A stretch of DNA of 64,000 bases from an uncultured Xanthomonas sp. GTDB taxonomy: Bacteria; Pseudomonadota; Gammaproteobacteria; Xanthomonadales; Xanthomonadaceae. The notes under the pieces were generated by a model. It had not been told where the DNA came from. It did not search any database and was given only the letters and a program-made list of their open reading frames with translations. The DNA is taken from positions 62,001-126,000 of the forward strand of contig CALTTS010000005.1 in the NCBI GenBank assembly GCA_943912265.1, given 5' to 3'. Numbering within the stretch: position 1 is the stretch's first letter; each line of letters starts with the position of its first letter. Positions 1-7,488 of the stretch are shown in pieces. The translations under genes were made by a program, and so were the position numbers.

Positions 1-266
1 CGGGTGCGCTCGACGTGCGGGTCCAGCCAGCGGTCGGCGTAGTCGTTGATCACGCAGCCGGCCGAGCGGGTCAGCCATACCCCGGCGGTGAACACGAACA
101 GCGTCCACCACGCCGGCGTGCCGTGCGAGGCCAGCCACAGCGCCCACCATGTCGGCCACAGCAGCAGCAGGGTGCCGATCGGGCGGTCGCCGCGCAGCAG
201 TTTCCAGTACTGGCCAAGCCGCGTGCGCCAGTGCGGCGGCCAGGTTCCGGTGCGTGTCCCTTTCAT
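1..266 (-). CDS. ubiA: 4-hydroxybenzoate polyprenyltransferase UbiA, N-terminal part (cut by window start)
   Basis: UbiA is the inner-membrane enzyme that prenylates 4-hydroxybenzoate in ubiquinone synthesis. The visible 88 residues begin at an ATG (bases 266-264) and run off the left edge. They carry the family's N-terminal signature: RLGQYWKLLRGDRPIGTLLL, a Trp-rich first membrane segment, and RSAGCVINDYADRWLDPHV, which contains the first Asp-rich motif region (NDxxD) that binds Mg-prenyl diphosphate. The final visible residues VERTR match the conserved stretch after that motif. The gene reads leftward, away from the tRNA. Most of the protein is outside the window, so integrity cannot be judged. 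Confidence 0.93.
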   Translation of the reverse strand, partial: MKGTRTGTWPPHWRTRLGQYWKLLRGDRPIGTLLLLWPTWWALWLASHGTPAWWTLFVFTAGVWLTRSAGCVINDYADRWLDPHVERT

Positions 267-375
267 GCGTGAAAGCGTACCAACCGCGCCCGCCGGCGTC
301 GCCCCCGACGCGCCGGGGGGCGCCGGCAATCCCGCGCGGCGATGCAGGCCTGGCGCACGGCGGGCCGATTCCGGC

Positions 376-381
376 TAGAAT
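376..381 (+). promoter_or_regulatory. Probable -10 box of the tRNA-Arg promoter
   Basis: TAGAAT lies 12 bases before the mature tRNA 5' end, the expected distance for a sigma-70 -10 element. It is one of few A/T-rich hexamers in this stretch. No convincing -35 hexamer is visible 17 bases upstream. Confidence 0.4.
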
Positions 382-392
382 GCCGACCCCAA

Positions 393-469
393 GCGCCCGT
401 AGCTCAGCCGGATAGAGTAGTGGCTTCCGAAGCCATTGGTCGGGGGTTCGAATCCCTCCGGGCGCACCA
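393..469 (+). tRNA. tRNA-Arg (anticodon CCG)
   Basis: A 77-base cloverleaf. Acceptor stem GCGCCCG pairs with CGGGCGC, followed by A and an encoded CCA end. D-arm, T-arm (GGGGG TTCGAAT CCCTC) and anticodon arm are all present. The anticodon stem GTGGC/GCCAT (one G-T pair at its base) encloses the loop TTCCGAA, giving anticodon CCG, which reads the Arg codon CGG, a common codon in this GC-rich genome. About 125 bases separate it from the divergent ubiA start. A 7-base inverted repeat (CGTCCGC/GCGGACG) follows shortly downstream, without a T-run. Confidence 0.97.
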
Positions 470-693
470 GTCCTTCCGTCCGCCGTTCCTCGCCGCGGAC
501 GGCTTCCCGCCCGCGCGGCGGCGGGCACCGGCGGAACGGCCGCCACTTCAAGGCATGCGCATCATCGCCATCGGGTTTCCGCTTGCCGATGGGCCGGCAC
601 TTGATCGGCATCACGTTTCCGGCGCGGGCGCGGCTTGTCCGGCCTGCCCGCAGCGGCGACACTCGGCCGCATGACGCCAACGGGGGATCGGGC

Positions 694-1665
694 TTGCCGA
701 CGACGTGTGCTTGTCCACGCACTGCAAGGGGCCGTGCGGCCGGGTTGCTGTTGCTGATGGCCGTCGGCGTGCTGGCGGCCTGCGGCCGGCACCCGCCCGC
801 TGACCTGCCCGGCGCCAACAGCGAACCGGCCGAGGCCGTGCGCGCGCTGGCGGAGCGCCTGCAGGCCAACGATCTGGCCGGTTTCGCCCATGCCGCCCTG
901 CCGCCGGCGGACCATGCCGCAGTGGACGCGGCATGGCGGGCGGGGCGCAGCCGCTGGCCGCTGTCCGAACTGCCCTTGTCCGCGCGCCTGCCGGGCCTGC
1001 TGGCCGCACTGGCCGCGCCCGGGGCCGAGGCGCGCCTGCAGCAGAGCTATGACGACCAATTGGCCGGGCAGGGGCCGGGGCTGAAGGCGGCCGCGCGCTC
1101 GCTGGCCCTGTTCGGCACCGAATACCTGGGCAAGCAGCCGCAATACACCGCCGCGCAGCGGGCCTACTACATCGCCATCGTGCAGGCGCTCGGCCACTGG
1201 GGCGCGCACGCGCCGCTGGGCGACCGTGGCCGGGCGCGCGCCGCGATCCAGCGCCTGGCCGCCTCGGCGCGCCGCACCGGCCTGTATTCGGAGGCCGATT
1301 TCTCCGCTGCCGGGCTGGACGGCAGCCTGGCCCGGCTGGCGCCGTTCGCGGCCGACGTGAAGGCGGTGCTGGGCAGCTACGACCTGGCGCTGGACGACAC
1401 CTTCGCCGACCTGCGCACCGGCCTGGTCAGCCAGAACGGCGATGCGGCCGTGGTCCGCGTCCAGTACCCGCTGGCGGGCCGGGAGATCGAGACCACGGTG
1501 CGGCTGTCGCGCCGCGATGGCCGCTGGTATCCGGAGGCGTTCCTGCGCGAAGCCGCCGCCCTGGCGGAGGCCGGCACCGGCCGCGATGCGGGGAAGGCCG
1601 TGGAACCGGGCGCGGAATCCGCCGTGGAACGCGGCGCGGCCGTCCTCCCGGCCGCTGGGCCATAA
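694..1665 (+). CDS. Putative lipoprotein of unknown function
   Basis: A 323-residue protein with a lipoprotein signal: Arg-containing n-region, hydrophobic core LLLLMAVGVLA and a lipobox ending at Cys (LAAC), so lipidation in the periplasm is expected. The mature part is Ala/Leu/Arg-rich and probably helical, with no enzyme motif I recognise; the last 50 residues look like an unstructured tail. I chose the TTG at 694 because GGGGGA lies at suitable spacing and it gives a normal signal peptide; the upstream ATG at 436 lies inside the tRNA, and the only other in-frame ATG (757) would cut the signal core. The stop TAA overlaps the plsB ATG by one base, so the two genes are probably co-transcribed. 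Confidence 0.75.
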   Translation: MPTTCACPRTARGRAAGLLLLMAVGVLAACGRHPPADLPGANSEPAEAVRALAERLQANDLAGFAHAALPPADHAAVDAAWRAGRSRWPLSELPLSARLPGLLAALAAPGAEARLQQSYDDQLAGQGPGLKAAARSLALFGTEYLGKQPQYTAAQRAYYIAIVQALGHWGAHAPLGDRGRARAAIQRLAASARRTGLYSEADFSAAGLDGSLARLAPFAADVKAVLGSYDLALDDTFADLRTGLVSQNGDAAVVRVQYPLAGREIETTVRLSRRDGRWYPEAFLREAAALAEAGTGRDAGKAVEPGAESAVERGAAVLPAAGP

Positions 1666-4367
1666 TGTCGCCGATGCCAGAACAGAATCCCCTGCCATTT
1701 CCGGATGCACCGGAAACGCCGCCCCCGGCTGCCCCGGCGCCCGCGCAAGGCGGTCCCGGCGTCCCGGCGCCGCGCCCGCCGGTGCGGCGCCCGCTGTGGC
1801 TGCGCCTGCTCGGCAAGATCGCCGAGCCGTGGATCAGCCTGAAGATCGAACCCGACGACCCGGCCCGCTTCGAGGGCGGCCGTCCGGTCTGCTACGTGCT
1901 CGAGCACTACGGCCTGTCCAGCACCCTGATCCTCGACCGCGCCTGCCGCCAGGCCGGCCTGCCCTCGCCGCTGGCGCCGCTGCCGGGCGACCCGCTGCGC
2001 CGCAAGCGCGCCTATCTGGCGCTGTCCCGCCGCAACACCGGCCCGCTGATCCCCGAGCCGCGCAACGCCAAGACCCATTCGGACTCGCTGGCGCGACTGC
2101 TGCAGGCGCACCGGCTGAATCCGGCGCTGGATGTCGAACTGGTGCCGGTGTCGATCTTCGTCGGCCGCGCGCCGGACAAGCAGAGCGGCTGGTTCTCGGT
2201 GCTGTTCTCGGAAAACTGGGTGATCGTCGGCCGTTTCCGACGCCTGCTGGCGCTGCTGCTCAATGGTCGCGACACCATCGTCCGTTTCGCCGCGCCGATC
2301 CCGGTGCGCGAGGTGTTGGCCGAGGACCTGCCGCCCGAGCGTACCGTGCGCAAGCTCTCGCGGCTGCTGCGCAGCCATTTCCACAAGATCCGCGAAGCGG
2401 TGATCGGCCCGGACCTGTCCACCCGGCGTCTGCTGGTGGACCAGGTGCTGGCCTCGGACCCCGTGCGCGAGGCCATCGCCGCGCAGGCCAAGCGCGACCA
2501 CATCAAGCCCGAGGATGCGTGGATCCGCGCCCACGCCTATGCGTGGGAAATCGCCGCCGACTATTCCAACCCGGTGGTGCGCTCGGCCAGCTTCCTGCTC
2601 AGCCACGTGTGGAACCGCATCTACGCCGGCGTGCTGGTGCACCACCTGGACAAGTTCAAGGCGGCCGCGCCGGGGCACGAGATCATCTACGTGCCCACCC
2701 ACCGCAGCCACATGGACTACCTGCTGCTGTCCTACCTGCTGTACGACCGCGGCATCGTGCCGCCGCACATCGCCGCCGGCATCAACCTCAACCTGCCGGT
2801 GGTGGGCACGCTGCTGCGCAAGGGCGGGGCGTTCTTCATGCGCCGCAGCTTCAAGGGCAACCCGCTGTATTCGGCGGTGTTCACCGAGTACGTGGCGCAG
2901 TTGGTGTCCGGCGGCTACTCGATCGAGTACTTCATCGAGGGCGGGCGCTCGCGCACCGGCCGGCTGCTGCCGCCCAAGGGCGGCATGATCTCGATGACGG
3001 TGCGCGCCTTCCTGCGCCAGCCGCGCCGGCCGGTGCTGTTCCAGCCGGTGTACATCGGCTACGAGAAGCTGATGGAGGGCAACAGCTACCTGGACGAGCT
3101 GTCCGGCCGGCCGAAGGAGAAGGAGTCGATCTGGGCGCTGCTGTGGGGCATCCCCAAGGTGCTCAAGCAGAACTTCGGCCAGGTGGTGGTGAACTTCGGC
3201 GAGCCGATCGCGCTGGGCCACGTGCTGTCCGAGCAGGCGCCGGACTGGGACGGCAAGCCGGTGAGCGAGGACGAGAAGCCGGCCTGGCTGTCGCACACCG
3301 TCGACTCGCTGGCCTGGCAGATCCAGGTGCACGTCAACGGCGCGGCCGACGTCAACCCGATCAACCTGCTGGCGCTGGCGCTGCTGTCCACGCCCAAGCA
3401 CGCGATGGGCGAGGCCGACCTGATCGAGCAGATCGAGCTGAGCAAGCGCGTGCTGGCCGAGACGCCGTATTCGGACCGGGTGACGGTCACCCCGCACTCG
3501 CCCGAGCGGATCATCGCCCACGCCGAGGAGATCAACGTCCTCACCCGCATCAAGCACCCGCTCGGCGACGTGCTCACCGTCGGCGGCGACACCGCGGTGC
3601 TGCTGAGCTACTTCCGCAACAACGTGCTGCACCTGTTCACCGCGGCGGCGTGGGTGGCGTGCTGCTTCCAGAACAACCGCCGGATGAGCCGCGCCACGCT
3701 GGTGCGGCTGGGCCGCAGCGTGTACCCGTTCCTGCAGGCCGAGCTGTTCCTGCCGTGGGACGCGGACGGGTTCGCCGAGCGCATCGACCGCACCATCGAC
3801 CTGTTCGTGCGCGAAGGTTTGATCCAGCCGGTCGAGGACGGCAGCGACGTGCTCGCCCGCAACGCCGGCCAGACCGACGAGGTGTTCCGCCTGCGCGCCA
3901 TCGGCCATTCGCTGCAGCAGGCCTTCGAGCGCTACTACATCACCACCTCGGTGCTGGCCAAGAACGGCCCGGGCACGCTCGGCGTGGCCGAGCTGGAAGG
4001 CCTGTGCCAGCAGGCCGCGCAGCGGCTGAGCCTGCTGTACGCGCCGGCCGCGCCGGAGTTCTTCGACAAGACCCTGTTCCGCGGCTTCATCCAGAAGCTG
4101 CGCGAGCTCAAGCTGGTGTGGCCGGACGAGCACAGCAAGCTGGTGTTCGGCGACAAGCTCGACGTCTTCGCCAAGGACGCCAAGTTCATCCTCAGCCGCG
4201 AGCTGCGCCACACCATCGAGAAGGTCAGCCCGGAAGCGTCGCCCGCCCCGGTCGATGCCGCGCCGGCCGCCGCAGGCCCGGCCGACCCGGCTTCCGGCGC
4301 CTCGGACCCCGCACCGGAAGCGCCGCCGGCCGATCCGGCCAAGCCGCCGCCCGCCAGGCCGGAGTGA
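1665..4367 (+). CDS. plsB: Glycerol-3-phosphate 1-O-acyltransferase PlsB
   Basis: Membrane-bound acyltransferase that makes lysophosphatidic acid from glycerol-3-phosphate and acyl-ACP/acyl-CoA, the first step of phospholipid synthesis. All four acyltransferase blocks are visible: HRSHMD (His346 and Asp351, the catalytic HX4D), GGAFFMRRSFKGNPLYS, IEYFIEGGRSRTGRLLPPK and PVLFQPVYIGYEKL. At 900 residues it is longer than the ~800 of E. coli PlsB because of low-complexity Pro/Ala-rich tails at both ends (roughly residues 1-45 and 860-900). The start ATG overlaps the stop of the upstream lipoprotein gene (TAATG); a second ATG 9 bases downstream is an alternative. It converges on the small DUF465 gene with a 15-base gap. 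Confidence 0.95.
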   Translation: MSPMPEQNPLPFPDAPETPPPAAPAPAQGGPGVPAPRPPVRRPLWLRLLGKIAEPWISLKIEPDDPARFEGGRPVCYVLEHYGLSSTLILDRACRQAGLPSPLAPLPGDPLRRKRAYLALSRRNTGPLIPEPRNAKTHSDSLARLLQAHRLNPALDVELVPVSIFVGRAPDKQSGWFSVLFSENWVIVGRFRRLLALLLNGRDTIVRFAAPIPVREVLAEDLPPERTVRKLSRLLRSHFHKIREAVIGPDLSTRRLLVDQVLASDPVREAIAAQAKRDHIKPEDAWIRAHAYAWEIAADYSNPVVRSASFLLSHVWNRIYAGVLVHHLDKFKAAAPGHEIIYVPTHRSHMDYLLLSYLLYDRGIVPPHIAAGINLNLPVVGTLLRKGGAFFMRRSFKGNPLYSAVFTEYVAQLVSGGYSIEYFIEGGRSRTGRLLPPKGGMISMTVRAFLRQPRRPVLFQPVYIGYEKLMEGNSYLDELSGRPKEKESIWALLWGIPKVLKQNFGQVVVNFGEPIALGHVLSEQAPDWDGKPVSEDEKPAWLSHTVDSLAWQIQVHVNGAADVNPINLLALALLSTPKHAMGEADLIEQIELSKRVLAETPYSDRVTVTPHSPERIIAHAEEINVLTRIKHPLGDVLTVGGDTAVLLSYFRNNVLHLFTAAAWVACCFQNNRRMSRATLVRLGRSVYPFLQAELFLPWDADGFAERIDRTIDLFVREGLIQPVEDGSDVLARNAGQTDEVFRLRAIGHSLQQAFERYYITTSVLAKNGPGTLGVAELEGLCQQAAQRLSLLYAPAAPEFFDKTLFRGFIQKLRELKLVWPDEHSKLVFGDKLDVFAKDAKFILSRELRHTIEKVSPEASPAPVDAAPAAAGPADPASGASDPAPEAPPADPAKPPPARPE

Positions 4368-4382
4368 TGCTGGCGGCCGGCT

Positions 4383-4577
4383 TCAGGCCGGCTCGTCGGG
4401 GATCAGCGCGCTTTCCAGCCGGGCGATGCAGTCCTTGAGCTGGAGCTTGCGCTTCTTCATGCGCTTGAGCTGCAGTTCGTCGTCGAGCCGGGCCGGGGCA
4501 ATGGCGATGTCCTCGTCGAGACGGCGGTGCTCCCGGCGCAGTTCGGCCAGCTTGCGGGCGATCTCGGCGGTCGTCAT
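4383..4577 (-). CDS. YdcH family protein (DUF465)
   Basis: A 64-residue, highly charged, probably coiled-coil protein (LAELRREHRRLDEDI, then LQLKRMKKRKLQLKDCIARL). This pattern, with the KRMKKRKLQLKD core, is typical of the DUF465/YdcH family of small cytoplasmic proteins of unknown role. Start ATG at 4577. It is tail-to-tail with plsB and divergent from ttcA, with about 80 bases to the ttcA start. The C-terminal end overlaps a GCCGGC-TTCAG-GCCGGC hairpin near 4376-4392, which could slow convergent transcription. No function can be assigned. Confidence 0.85.
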   Translation of the reverse strand: MTTAEIARKLAELRREHRRLDEDIAIAPARLDDELQLKRMKKRKLQLKDCIARLESALIPDEPA

Positions 4578-4655
4578 CGTCGTGTCCACGTGGGCCGAGC
4601 ATACACAGCCGCCGCGCGGGCCGTCACCGGGGCGGCGGCCGGTACAATGCCGGCG

Positions 4656-5594
4656 ATGAGTTCGATCCTGCCGCTGCCCGATCCGGCCCCGCGCCGCGCC
4701 GCATCCGCCGGGGCGGCGGCGTCCGCCCGCGACCCGCGCGCGGCCGGCCGCGAGCACGCCCGGCTGGCCAAGCGCCTGCGCCGCCAGGTCGGCCAGGCCA
4801 TCGCCGACTACGGCATGATCGAGGACGGCGACAAGGTGATGGTGTGCCTGTCCGGCGGCAAGGACAGCTATACCCTGCTGGACATGCTGCTGCAGCTGCA
4901 GGCCGCCGCGCCGGTGCGCTTCTCGATCACCGCGGTCAACCTGGACCAGAAGCAGCCGGGCTTCCCGGAGCACGTGCTGCCGGACTACCTGCGCGCGCTC
5001 GGCGTGGATTTCCACGTCATCGAACAGGACACCTATTCCGTGGTCAGCCGGGTCATCCCGGAAGGCAAGACCCAGTGCTCGCTGTGCTCGCGCCTGCGCC
5101 GCGGCGCGTTGTACCGGCATGCCGCCGAGCACGGCTTCACCCGGATCGCCCTGGGCCATCACCGCGACGACATGGTGGCCACCTTCTTCATGAACCTGTT
5201 CCACCACGCCCGGCTGGCGGCAATGCCGCCCAAGCTGCTGTCCGACGACGGCCGCCACGTGGTGATCCGGCCGCTGGCCTACGTGCGCGAGGCCGACATC
5301 GTCGACTATGCGGCCGCGCGCGCGTTCCCGATCATCCCGTGCAACCTGTGCGGCAGCCAGGCGAACCTGCAGCGGCGCCAGGTCGGCGGGATGCTCAGGG
5401 CGTGGGACAGGGAGCAACCGGGCCGGGTGGAGCACATCGCCCGCGCGCTGGCCAACGTGCAGCCCTCGCAACTGGCCGACCCCGCGCTGTTCGACTTCCT
5501 CGCGCTCGGCCGCCACGGCGCCGCGCCGCCGCCCGACGCGCACGCCTGGCTGGCCGGCCGCGCCGGCGCAGCCGACGAGACCGACGCCGGCTAG
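4656..5594 (+). CDS. ttcA: tRNA 2-thiocytidine(32) synthetase TtcA
   Basis: Adds sulfur to cytidine 32 of several tRNAs, using ATP and an iron-sulfur cluster. The PP-loop SGGKDS (residues 66-71) binds ATP. Two CxxC pairs, C141/C144 (CSLC) and C229/C232 (CNLC), fit the cluster-ligating cysteines of the family; GHHRDD and the FFMNLFHHARLAAMPPKL stretch are also typical. Length 312 residues is normal apart from an Ala/Arg-rich N-terminal extension of about 30 residues. I prefer the ATG at 4656; the in-frame ATG at 4647 would add MPA and cannot be excluded. Transcribed alone or with rdgC, which follows after 34 bases. Confidence 0.93.
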   Translation: MSSILPLPDPAPRRAASAGAAASARDPRAAGREHARLAKRLRRQVGQAIADYGMIEDGDKVMVCLSGGKDSYTLLDMLLQLQAAAPVRFSITAVNLDQKQPGFPEHVLPDYLRALGVDFHVIEQDTYSVVSRVIPEGKTQCSLCSRLRRGALYRHAAEHGFTRIALGHHRDDMVATFFMNLFHHARLAAMPPKLLSDDGRHVVIRPLAYVREADIVDYAAARAFPIIPCNLCGSQANLQRRQVGGMLRAWDREQPGRVEHIARALANVQPSQLADPALFDFLALGRHGAAPPPDAHAWLAGRAGAADETDAG

Positions 5595-5628
5595 GCTGGC
5601 ACCTTCCGTTCCACTCCCGGATACCCGC

Positions 5629-6546
5629 ATGTTCTTCCGCAACCTCACGTTCTTCCGTTTCCCCACCGCGGTGGATTTCTCGCAGATCGACACGCTGCTG
5701 CCCGAGGTGCGGCTCAAGCCGGTCGGTCCGCTGGAGATGTCCAGCCGCGGCTTCATCTCCCCGTTCGGCCGCCACGACGGCGGCGACGAGGAGGCGCCGC
5801 TGTCGCACCGCATCGGCGATTCGCTGTGGCTGACCGTCGGCGGCGAGGACAAGATCCTGCCCGGCGCGGTGGTCAACGACCTGCTGGCGCGCAAGATCGC
5901 CGAGATGGAGGAGAAGGAAGGGCGCAAGCCCGGCGGCCGCATGCGCAAGCAGATGAAGGACGACCTGCTGCACGAGCTGCTGCCGCGCGCCTTCGTGAAG
6001 CCGTCGCGCACCGACGCGCTGCTCGACCTGGAGCACGGCTTCGTCGCCGTCGACACCTCGTCGAAGAAGACCGGCGAGAACGTCGTCTCGCAGGTGCGCG
6101 GCGCGCTGGGCAGCTTCCCGGCGCTGCCGCTCAATGCCGAAGTGGCGCCGCGCAGCGTGCTGACCGGCTGGATCGCCGGCGAACCGCTGCCGGAAGGGCT
6201 GGCGCTGGGCGAGGAATGCGAGCTGCGCGACGCCATCGACGGCGGCGCGGTGGTCAAGTGCCAGAACCAGGAGCTGCAGAGCGACGAGATCGCCAAGCAT
6301 CTGGAAATGGGCAAGCAGGTCACCCGGCTGGCGCTGAACTTCGAGGACCACGTGTCCTTCGTGCTCGGCGAGGACCTGGTGGTGCGCAAGCTGAAGTTCC
6401 TCGACGGCGCGCTCGACCAGCTGGAGAACACCGAGGCCGACGGCGTGCGCGCGGAAATGGATGCGCGCTTCGCGCTGATGGGCGCCGAGCTCAAGCGCCT
6501 GTTCCTGGTGCTGGAAGGCGCGCTCAAGCTCAGCAAGGCCGACTGA
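5629..6546 (+). CDS. rdgC: Recombination-associated protein RdgC
   Basis: Nucleoid-associated ring-forming DNA-binding protein that modulates RecA. The start MFFRNLTFFRF is characteristic, and the whole 305-residue protein follows the family: MSSRGFISPFGRH, the conserved KPGGRMRKQMKDDLLHELLPRAF segment, LLDLEHGFVAVDTSSKK, LTGWIAGEPLPEG and FEDHVSFVLGEDLVVRKLKF. Length equals the usual ~300. Start ATG at 5629; no in-frame alternative is better. It sits 34 bases after ttcA, so a short operon is possible. Confidence 0.95.
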   Translation: MFFRNLTFFRFPTAVDFSQIDTLLPEVRLKPVGPLEMSSRGFISPFGRHDGGDEEAPLSHRIGDSLWLTVGGEDKILPGAVVNDLLARKIAEMEEKEGRKPGGRMRKQMKDDLLHELLPRAFVKPSRTDALLDLEHGFVAVDTSSKKTGENVVSQVRGALGSFPALPLNAEVAPRSVLTGWIAGEPLPEGLALGEECELRDAIDGGAVVKCQNQELQSDEIAKHLEMGKQVTRLALNFEDHVSFVLGEDLVVRKLKFLDGALDQLENTEADGVRAEMDARFALMGAELKRLFLVLEGALKLSKAD

Positions 6547-6605
6547 GCGCACGCCGCGCGGCCGTGCCGGGCTGCCGGCCGCCGCGCGCGTGCGATGCTG
6601 GGCGC

Positions 6606-7394
6606 ATGGCCACGTTCTTCCGCCGTCTCCTCGCCCCGGCCGCCCGCCACGTCGAGCGCGAGCAGCTGCGCCTGCGCCTGGACGATGCGCGCGAGATCGA
6701 GGTGCTGCGCGTGCGCGACCCGCGCGCGCGCCGGCTCAAGCTGAGCGTGGACGAGCGCGGCGCGCGCCTGACCCTGCCGCCGGGCGCCAGCGACCTGTCC
6801 GGCGAGCGTTTCCTGCGCCAGCACCGCGACTGGCTGCTGGCGCAGCTGCAGCGCCAGCAGGCGGATGCCGGCCCGGGGCCGCTGCGCCGTTTCCAGACGC
6901 AGGCCCTGCCCCTGCGTGGCGCCATGCTGCCGCTGCACTGGCACGAAGGCCGCTATTCGCGGCTGGAGCTGGGCGAGGACGGCGTGCATGCGCACCTGCC
7001 CGCACGTGCCGGCGACGCCGCGCTGGCGCGTGCGCTGCGCGAGTTCTACGAGGCGCAGGCGCGCGCCGACGTCGGCCGCTGGCTGCCCCGGTACCTGCCG
7101 GACCTGCCGCGCGCGCCGCGCGCCGTGCGCTGGAAGATCATGTCCTCGCAGTGGGGCTCGCTGGCGCCGGACGGCACGATGGCGCTGGACCTGGCGCTGG
7201 TCCTCGCGCGGCCCTCGGCGTTCGAGTACGTGCTGGTGCACGAACTCTGCCACCTGCTCCAGCACAACCACTCGCCGGCGTTCTGGGCCGAGGTGGAGTC
7301 GCGCTGCCCGCACTGGCGCGAGGAGCGCGCGTGGTTCCATGCCGAAGGCCGGCGCCTGAAGAACGCGCTGCGGCAGCTGCTGGCCGTGGCCTAG
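6606..7394 (+). CDS. YgjP family zinc metallopeptidase-like protein (SprT-like/DUF45)
   Basis: A 262-residue protein whose C-terminal half holds the zincin motif HELCH (His212, Glu213, His216), followed by a third potential zinc ligand in HNHSPAFW, and WGSLAPDGTMALDLALV just before it (the family's W-G-S-x... segment). The N-terminal half carries the usual VRDPRARRLKLSVDERG strand-rich region. Members are predicted cytoplasmic metal-dependent hydrolases, and the substrate is not established. Start ATG at 6606. It is 59 bases after rdgC and converges on the chemoreceptor gene; a GGCGGCGA/TCGCCGCC hairpin lies between them. Confidence 0.88.
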   Translation: MATFFRRLLAPAARHVEREQLRLRLDDAREIEVLRVRDPRARRLKLSVDERGARLTLPPGASDLSGERFLRQHRDWLLAQLQRQQADAGPGPLRRFQTQALPLRGAMLPLHWHEGRYSRLELGEDGVHAHLPARAGDAALARALREFYEAQARADVGRWLPRYLPDLPRAPRAVRWKIMSSQWGSLAPDGTMALDLALVLARPSAFEYVLVHELCHLLQHNHSPAFWAEVESRCPHWREERAWFHAEGRRLKNALRQLLAVA

Positions 7395-7488
7395 GCCGGC
7401 GCCGCCCGCGCGGCGGTGCGCCGGGCGGCAGATCGCGCGGGCGGACGCGGCGGCGATCGGTTCGCCGCCGATCTGTGCGCCGCCCGCT

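Noticed and set aside
436..693. N-terminal extension of the lipoprotein gene back to ATG 436
   Set aside because: It would begin inside the tRNA and bury the lipoprotein signal more than 80 residues into the protein.
7449..7469. Hairpin GGCGGCGA/TCGCCGCC as a terminator between ygjP-like and chemoreceptor genes
   Set aside because: A stable stem but no T-run on either side; such GC hairpins are frequent by chance here.
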